This document shows, one piece after another, positions 60,074 to 64,000 of a stretch of 64,000 nt of DNA. The position numbers and the translations under genes are program-made. The notes beneath the pieces were generated by a model that was given only the letters and a program-made list of their open reading frames with translations, did not search any database and was not told the DNA's origin. The first letter of the stretch is position 1. Each line of letters begins with the position of its first letter. Origin of the DNA: an uncultured Fibrobacter sp. (lineage in GTDB: Bacteria; Fibrobacterota; Fibrobacteria; Fibrobacterales; Fibrobacteraceae); the NCBI GenBank assembly GCA_934699585.1, contig CAKUWY010000014.1:1-64000 (forward strand). Reading direction: 5' to 3'.

Positions 60074-61087
60074 GTGGGTAGGCGAGTTCTTGTTTTCTTG
60101 ATGCTGTTGGCCTTTGCCTGTGCAGAGGTGTTTGCCGCAGATTCGCCCGAAAGCAAGCGCGAAGCCCTGATGAAAGAAATCGGCCGCAAGCGCATGATCG
60201 AAAAGTCCGGCGGCGAAGAGGGATTTCGCTCCCTCTGTTCCGGCGTCAAGAAGTGCCTGAACATCGATTACGGTTTTTGTACAGAAGAAGATCAGAAGCC
60301 CTGGCCCAAGGTCAAGTACAACGAGGAGTTCTGCGCCCCCTTTGTGGAAATTACCAAGCGGGGCTTGCCTGCAGATCCGAAAATTACGGGAGCGACGGAA
60401 ATCTATTCCAGATTAGGCCGACAGTACCGTGCCATTTATGAGAACAAGGGCACGCTTCCTCTGGGACAGAACGTTATCAGCTACTTGTTCGACAACATGC
60501 CTTTTACGGCGGAACTTATCAACGCCTACCTGGGTACGAATTACCAGCTGGAATACACCAGCAAGGACAGGCGGTTCTTTAGCGGTAGCAACGGCCGAAG
60601 CCTTTCAGGTGAATTCTTCTGGGCCTTGCAGGATAGTGCCGGGCAGAAGCTCGGCATGCGGAACGTGTTTTTCGGGTATGGACATGCCCAGGTCCTCAAG
60701 TGGGCCCTGCATGGAACGGCGGTGGCCTATTTGGATATGGATCCCGTCTCCGACAAGGAGATTCGGTACAAGTTAACGGCTATCGTATTCCCCGGAAATT
60801 CCGTGCTGAATTCCATTATGCAGATGCGGGTTTTCAAGAGCGTGGTAGGCGACAAGATTGACCATATCGTCAAGGACATCAAGAAGTCATCGGGAGAATA
60901 CTTCGGCGGAAACAAGGAACCCATGCTCAAGAGTGCTTCCCTCAAGTCCATGGAGAACGTGCAGTACATTCTGGATTTCGAGAACGTGGTGAATGGCGCG
61001 CCCTGGAAGTTGGGTGATTTTGAAAAGTTGCAGATTCAGCGTCGGCAGGCCAAGGAGGTTCCTGTGCCGCTGCAGGTGAAAGAATAG
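60074..61087 (+). CDS. Secreted protein of unknown function
   Basis: 337 residues from a GTG with AAAAGGA upstream, 14 bases after the M16-like gene and probably co-transcribed. Signal peptide (VLVFLMLLAFACAEVFA), then a mature chain with four Cys in the first 80 residues (SLCSGVKKCLNIDYGFC, EFCAPF). The central part has FFSGSNGRSLSGEFFWALQDSAGQKLGMRNVFFGYGHAQVLKWALHGTAVAYLDMDP. No family is recognised. Ends in a basic tail. Confidence 0.75.
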   Translation: MGRRVLVFLMLLAFACAEVFAADSPESKREALMKEIGRKRMIEKSGGEEGFRSLCSGVKKCLNIDYGFCTEEDQKPWPKVKYNEEFCAPFVEITKRGLPADPKITGATEIYSRLGRQYRAIYENKGTLPLGQNVISYLFDNMPFTAELINAYLGTNYQLEYTSKDRRFFSGSNGRSLSGEFFWALQDSAGQKLGMRNVFFGYGHAQVLKWALHGTAVAYLDMDPVSDKEIRYKLTAIVFPGNSVLNSIMQMRVFKSVVGDKIDHIVKDIKKSSGEYFGGNKEPMLKSASLKSMENVQYILDFENVVNGAPWKLGDFEKLQIQRRQAKEVPVPLQVKE

Positions 61088-61145
61088 GTAATAGGGGTTA
61101 GGATCTAGGGGCTAGGATTTAGGGGATAGAATCTAGGGGTTAGGA
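61087..61145. repeat. Low-complexity CTAGGGG/TTAGGAT repeat
   Basis: Seven to eight imperfect copies of a seven-base word (TAGGGGT, TAGGATC, TAGGGGC, TAGGATT and so on). It is the reverse complement of the repeat family at 21216-21265, 40 kb away. Confidence 0.7.
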
Positions 61146-61161
61146 CAGACGGTTTCAAGAA

Positions 61162-61213
61162 GTGTCATCCTCGCTGTCATTCTGGAGCGCAGCGATAGAA
61201 TCACGAGGATCCG
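61162..61213. repeat. Composite nested GTCAT repeat
   Basis: TGTCATCCTCGC, then TGTCATTCTGGAGCGCAGCG and ATAGAATCAC, then GAGGATCC. The outer element is interrupted by the inner one exactly as at 19531-19590. Confidence 0.8.
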
Positions 61214-61262
61214 CTTGATGGTGAAGTGTTAGGATTGAAAAGAGATTAAAAAAGGAAAATTT

Positions 61263-61919
61263 ATGAGCGAAAAAGAAAGTTTGGAAAGTTTGCTTGCACG
61301 GGTCACGGACCGCCGTCGGGAACTCCTGACAGGAGTGGTGAACCGCCGTACCCGCCATTTCTGCATGGTGCTGGAAGACCTGTTCGACCCCCACAATATT
61401 TCCGCCGTTATCCGCACCGCAGAGGTTTTCGGCCTGCAGGATGTCCACGTCATCGAAGAGGACAACGCCTACAGCGTGAACAAGTCCATTCTGAAAGGCT
61501 CCTACAAGTGGATGTCCATCTACCTGTACAAAAAACGCATGCTCTGCATGGAAAAGCTCCGTGCAAAAGGCTACAAGATTGCTGTGGCCAGCACCAACAC
61601 CACCAATTCGGTTTTGGATCTGGACCTGAGTCAGCCTACGGCCTTTTACCTGGGGAGCGAGTTCCACGGGAACCATCCCGACACCCTGGCACACGCGGAC
61701 TACGAATTCAAACTGCCCCAGTACGGCATTACGGAATCCATGAACGTCTCCGTAGCAGGCGGTGTGCTTATGACCTACCTGGACATTTTCATGCAGCGCT
61801 CGGGCCGCGAAAAATTCCTGCTCCCCCAGGCCGAAAGGGATGCCCTGCTCTACGATTACCTGGACCGGCACGTGAACGGCATCGAGAATAACAGCCCCAT
61901 TGTTCGGGTGGAGGGGTAA
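61263..61919 (+). CDS. trmH: TrmH/SpoU-family RNA 2'-O-methyltransferase
   Basis: 218 residues. SPOUT motifs are clear: NRRTRHFCMVLEDLFDPHNISAVIRTAEVFG (motif 1, Asn-Ile-Ser-Ala and Arg), FYLGSEFHGN (motif 2) and ESMNVSVAGGVLMTYL (motif 3, the AdoMet knot). Length and the N-terminal ARVTDRRRELLTGVVNRRT block fit TrmH, which methylates G18 of tRNA; an rRNA target cannot be excluded. Good AAAGGAAAA ribosome-binding region. Confidence 0.9.
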   Translation: MSEKESLESLLARVTDRRRELLTGVVNRRTRHFCMVLEDLFDPHNISAVIRTAEVFGLQDVHVIEEDNAYSVNKSILKGSYKWMSIYLYKKRMLCMEKLRAKGYKIAVASTNTTNSVLDLDLSQPTAFYLGSEFHGNHPDTLAHADYEFKLPQYGITESMNVSVAGGVLMTYLDIFMQRSGREKFLLPQAERDALLYDYLDRHVNGIENNSPIVRVEG

Positions 61920-62002
61920 TTCGAAGTAAAGAGATGGAATAAAACGCCATTTTGGAGAAATTCTCCGGCAAAATCCATTGAAAATGCTATTTTAAGGCAG
62001 AA

Positions 62003-62911
62003 ATGAAGAAGAATACCACACTTTACTTCTCTGTCGGTCTTGTCGTCCTGTTGGCTATCGTCATCTTGGTTTTCGGCATGTTCTTCTTGAACGAGAAGGA
62101 CCCGCGAGAGACTTTCAACACCTTCCACCTGCGGTTTACCCAGGTTAGCACCCTGGTGCTGGACGACCCGGTTAAGGTCAATGGCGTCAAGCTGGGCAAG
62201 GTGGAAAGCATTGAGCTTGCAGGCCACCGCGTGGTGGTGACTATCCGCCTCCGCACCGACGTGATGATTCCCAAGGATTCCGAAATCCGGGTCCAGAACA
62301 TCGGTATCATGGGCGAACGCCAGATTGGCATGATTCTCGGGGACTCCGAGGAGTATTTTGAGCCGGGTGACACCATTACGGGTCAGTTCGACGCCGGTAT
62401 CGCTGAGGCCCTCGGTCTGGCGGGTGAAGTTTGCGACAGTACCAAGGTCTTGCTGGAATCGGTGAAGCGGGCCCTGAAGGGCACTATCGCCAGCGAAGAT
62501 TTCCAGGACAGGTTCAACACCCTGCTGGTGAAGGCGGAAACTTTGGAAGACCGCCTGATGGAGCTTGTGAACACCACGGACCCCGAGCTCAAGAAGAGCC
62601 TGGCCGGCCTGAACGAGGTAACTCTCAAGGTGGGCAACCTGGTAGATGGCGTCAAACCGCCTATCGACAACCTCTTTGCCAACACGGACGTGGTTATCGG
62701 GAATGCCAACAATTTGATTGCCGAACTGGAAGGCGTTACCAAGCATCTGGACGAGCTCATTGCCAAGGTCCAGTCCAAGGAGAACACGGTGGGCGCCCTT
62801 CTTTCGGACCGCAAGCTGCACGACGACCTGGTTAAGACAGTCCATTCCGCCGACAGCCTGTTCAGGGTCATCTTGAACGATGGTCTTGACATCAACGTGG
62901 ATATTTTCTGA
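62003..62911 (+). CDS. MlaD/MCE family lipid transport protein (second copy)
   Basis: 302 residues: N-terminal membrane anchor (TLYFSVGLVVLLAIVILVFGMFFL, about 5-28), MCE domain (HLRFTQVSTLVLDDPVKVNGVKLGKVESIEL, to about 135) and a helical tail. The central PxDPV-type loop and GERQIGMILGD are typical of MlaD. It ends INVDIF, like the first copy's LNMDIF. It sits 6 bases before ptsH; the first copy follows hprK, so both MCE genes neighbour PTS genes. Confidence 0.9.
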   Translation: MKKNTTLYFSVGLVVLLAIVILVFGMFFLNEKDPRETFNTFHLRFTQVSTLVLDDPVKVNGVKLGKVESIELAGHRVVVTIRLRTDVMIPKDSEIRVQNIGIMGERQIGMILGDSEEYFEPGDTITGQFDAGIAEALGLAGEVCDSTKVLLESVKRALKGTIASEDFQDRFNTLLVKAETLEDRLMELVNTTDPELKKSLAGLNEVTLKVGNLVDGVKPPIDNLFANTDVVIGNANNLIAELEGVTKHLDELIAKVQSKENTVGALLSDRKLHDDLVKTVHSADSLFRVILNDGLDINVDIF

Positions 62912-62917
62912 GGGGCT

Positions 62918-63190
62918 ATGATTGTAAAGACGCTTACGGTGACCAATAAACTTGGTGTTCATGCCCGCCCTGCGGGGATGATTGTTGATATTACGGGACC
63001 TGCCAAGAGTGATGTCTCCATAATTTTTGATGGTTCCAAGGCCAATGCCAAGAGCATTTTGAACGTGATGATGCTGGCCATTCCCCTGGGTTCCGAGGTG
63101 AAGTTCGAGGTGGATGGCGAAGACGAAGAACTGGTCGTGCAGAAGTTGGAGCAGTTATTCCATGACAACTTCAACGAAGAAGCAGGCTAA
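62918..63190 (+). CDS. ptsH: Phosphocarrier protein HPr
   Basis: 90 residues. His 15 in GVHARPAG is phosphorylated by enzyme I, and Ser 46 in AKSILNVMML is the HprK target site. HPr passes phosphate to sugar-specific PTS enzymes or regulatory partners. With hprK (15597) and ptsI next door the window holds the general PTS regulatory loop. It overlaps ptsI by 29 bases. Confidence 0.95.
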   Translation: MIVKTLTVTNKLGVHARPAGMIVDITGPAKSDVSIIFDGSKANAKSILNVMMLAIPLGSEVKFEVDGEDEELVVQKLEQLFHDNFNEEAG

Positions 63191-64000
63191 GGGGTCTTCT
63201 AGCTCCAAGACATCCAAGAAACCATTACGCATTGTATTGGTGGGCGTTCCTGCGTCGCCGGGTTTTGCCATGGGCAAAGTTTTCCCGATTACCAACAGGG
63301 AAATTTCCGTCGTCGAAGAAACCATCCCCGAAAGTCGGGTCACCACCGAAGAACAGCTGTTCTTGAAGGCCGTGAGCAAGACGGCAAAAGAAATTGGCCA
63401 GATCAAGGAAATTTCTGAAACCCGCACAGGCGTCCACGACAGCTTGATATTTGCAACCCACCTGATGATTTTGCAGGACCCGGGCCTGGTGAACGGCGTC
63501 CTGGAAATGGTCAAGAAAAAGCACAAGACGGCCCGTTGGTCGGTGCACGTGGTGCTGGGCAACTACATCGAAAAATTCGAGAAGATCAATTCCCCGGCCA
63601 TGCGGGACAAGGCGGCAGACCTTCGGGACCTGTATAACCGTCTGATGGCCGCCTTGGACGATTCCGGTCCGGTACTGGAGGACGTGGCTCTGGAACAGGG
63701 CGTAGTGCTGGCAGCTCACGAAATTATGCCCAGCATGCTCATTGCCATCAAGCCCGGTCAGGTCAGCGCCCTGGTGATGGATACGGGTGGCCGTACGAGC
63801 CACGTGGCAATTCTTGCCAGGTCGTTGCAGATTCCGGCGGTGTCGGGTCTTAGGAACGTAGCAGCCCAGGTGAACGCCGGTGACACCATCATTGTAGATG
63901 GTACCGGCGGCATGGTCATCGTCAATCCAGACGAAGAGGACATCCGCAAGTTCCACGAACGGCAAGAGGTCTTTGAGCGCCAGCGTCGGGAACTGTTCAC
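63162..64000 (+). CDS. ptsI: PTS enzyme I (phosphoenolpyruvate-protein phosphotransferase), N-terminal part
   Basis: Runs off the right edge; 279 residues seen. From the ATG at 63162 the protein has a 22-residue Lys/Ser-rich N-terminal extension, then the usual VGVPASPGFAMGKVF start. The HPr-binding helical domain (about 45-170) and the swivelling His domain follow, with the phosphorylated His at about 214 in GGRTSHVAIL. It takes phosphate from phosphoenolpyruvate and gives it to HPr. A later TTG/GTG (63237/63240) would remove the extension and cannot be excluded, but lacks a good ribosome-binding site. Confidence 0.93.
   Translation, partial: MTTSTKKQAKGSSSSKTSKKPLRIVLVGVPASPGFAMGKVFPITNREISVVEETIPESRVTTEEQLFLKAVSKTAKEIGQIKEISETRTGVHDSLIFATHLMILQDPGLVNGVLEMVKKKHKTARWSVHVVLGNYIEKFEKINSPAMRDKAADLRDLYNRLMAALDDSGPVLEDVALEQGVVLAAHEIMPSMLIAIKPGQVSALVMDTGGRTSHVAILARSLQIPAVSGLRNVAAQVNAGDTIIVDGTGGMVIVNPDEEDIRKFHERQEVFERQRRELF

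Noticed and set aside
63225..63965. Minus-strand frame at the right edge
   Set aside because: The plus strand encodes enzyme I with the GGRTSHVAI phosphorylation site, running past the window end.

Overview
The window looks like a chromosomal segment of a Fibrobacter-type bacterium (phylum Fibrobacterota). The main evidence is a small lipoprotein at 50355-50921 with the Fibrobacter-specific FISUMP domain. It is supported by a Gram-negative envelope gene set (LptC-LptA-LptB, two MCE proteins, TolC, a TonB2/TtpC-type ExbB-ExbD-TonB cluster) together with a partial PTS (HprK, HPr, EI). No rRNA, tRNA or CRISPR array was recognised.

Layout. 1-4942: 3' end of a nonribosomal peptide synthetase and a heterodimeric ABC exporter pair. 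4956-10065 (minus): five-gene surface-glycan operon (flippase, LicD, PLP aminotransferase/decarboxylase, LicC-like cytidylyltransferase, glycosyltransferase). 10197-19506: housekeeping envelope and regulation block rpiB-lptC-lptA-lptB-rpoN-hpf-hprK-mce-dksA-tolC. 19797-21094: Hsp20 behind a consensus sigma-54 promoter, then a RelE/HigB-type toxin-antitoxin pair. 21287-25023: ECF sigma factor, membrane anti-sigma factor and an exported caspase-like protease with a long surface-repeat region. 25241-34509: an AT-richer accessory island with a structured-RNA candidate, a type III restriction-modification system, two unknown genes, a GNAT protein, DinD, an orphan Xre regulator and two near-identical 63-residue ORFs. 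34533-43030: TonB-dependent receptor plus lipoprotein, a DUF4143 ATPase flanked by a 40-bp direct repeat, SIMPL, Nudix and S66 peptidase genes. 43096-48486: DUF3450-TtpC-ExbB-ExbD-TonB-TPR energising system. 48506-64000: AspT-type transporter, FISUMP lipoprotein, LysR regulator, acyltransferase, Rpn nuclease with a 12-copy repeat, two BatA/BatB-like VWA proteins, an M16-like lipoprotein, TrmH, a second MCE protein, HPr and the start of enzyme I.

The most interesting reading is a predicted ECF regulon. The same bipartite promoter (ACA-type -35 and GTGTT-type -10 at exactly the same 19-base offset) lies before the ECF/anti-sigma/caspase operon, before the TonB-dependent receptor and before the TonB2-type energising operon. 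This suggests one envelope-stress or nutrient regulon that joins an exported caspase, an outer-membrane receptor and its energy supply, with a defence island sitting between the sigma operon and the receptor gene.

The segment is also rich in small dispersed repeats: nested GTCAT-type palindromes, one composite copy read in frame inside the TonB receptor, and low-complexity CTAGGGG-like and CTCATAA-like tracts.
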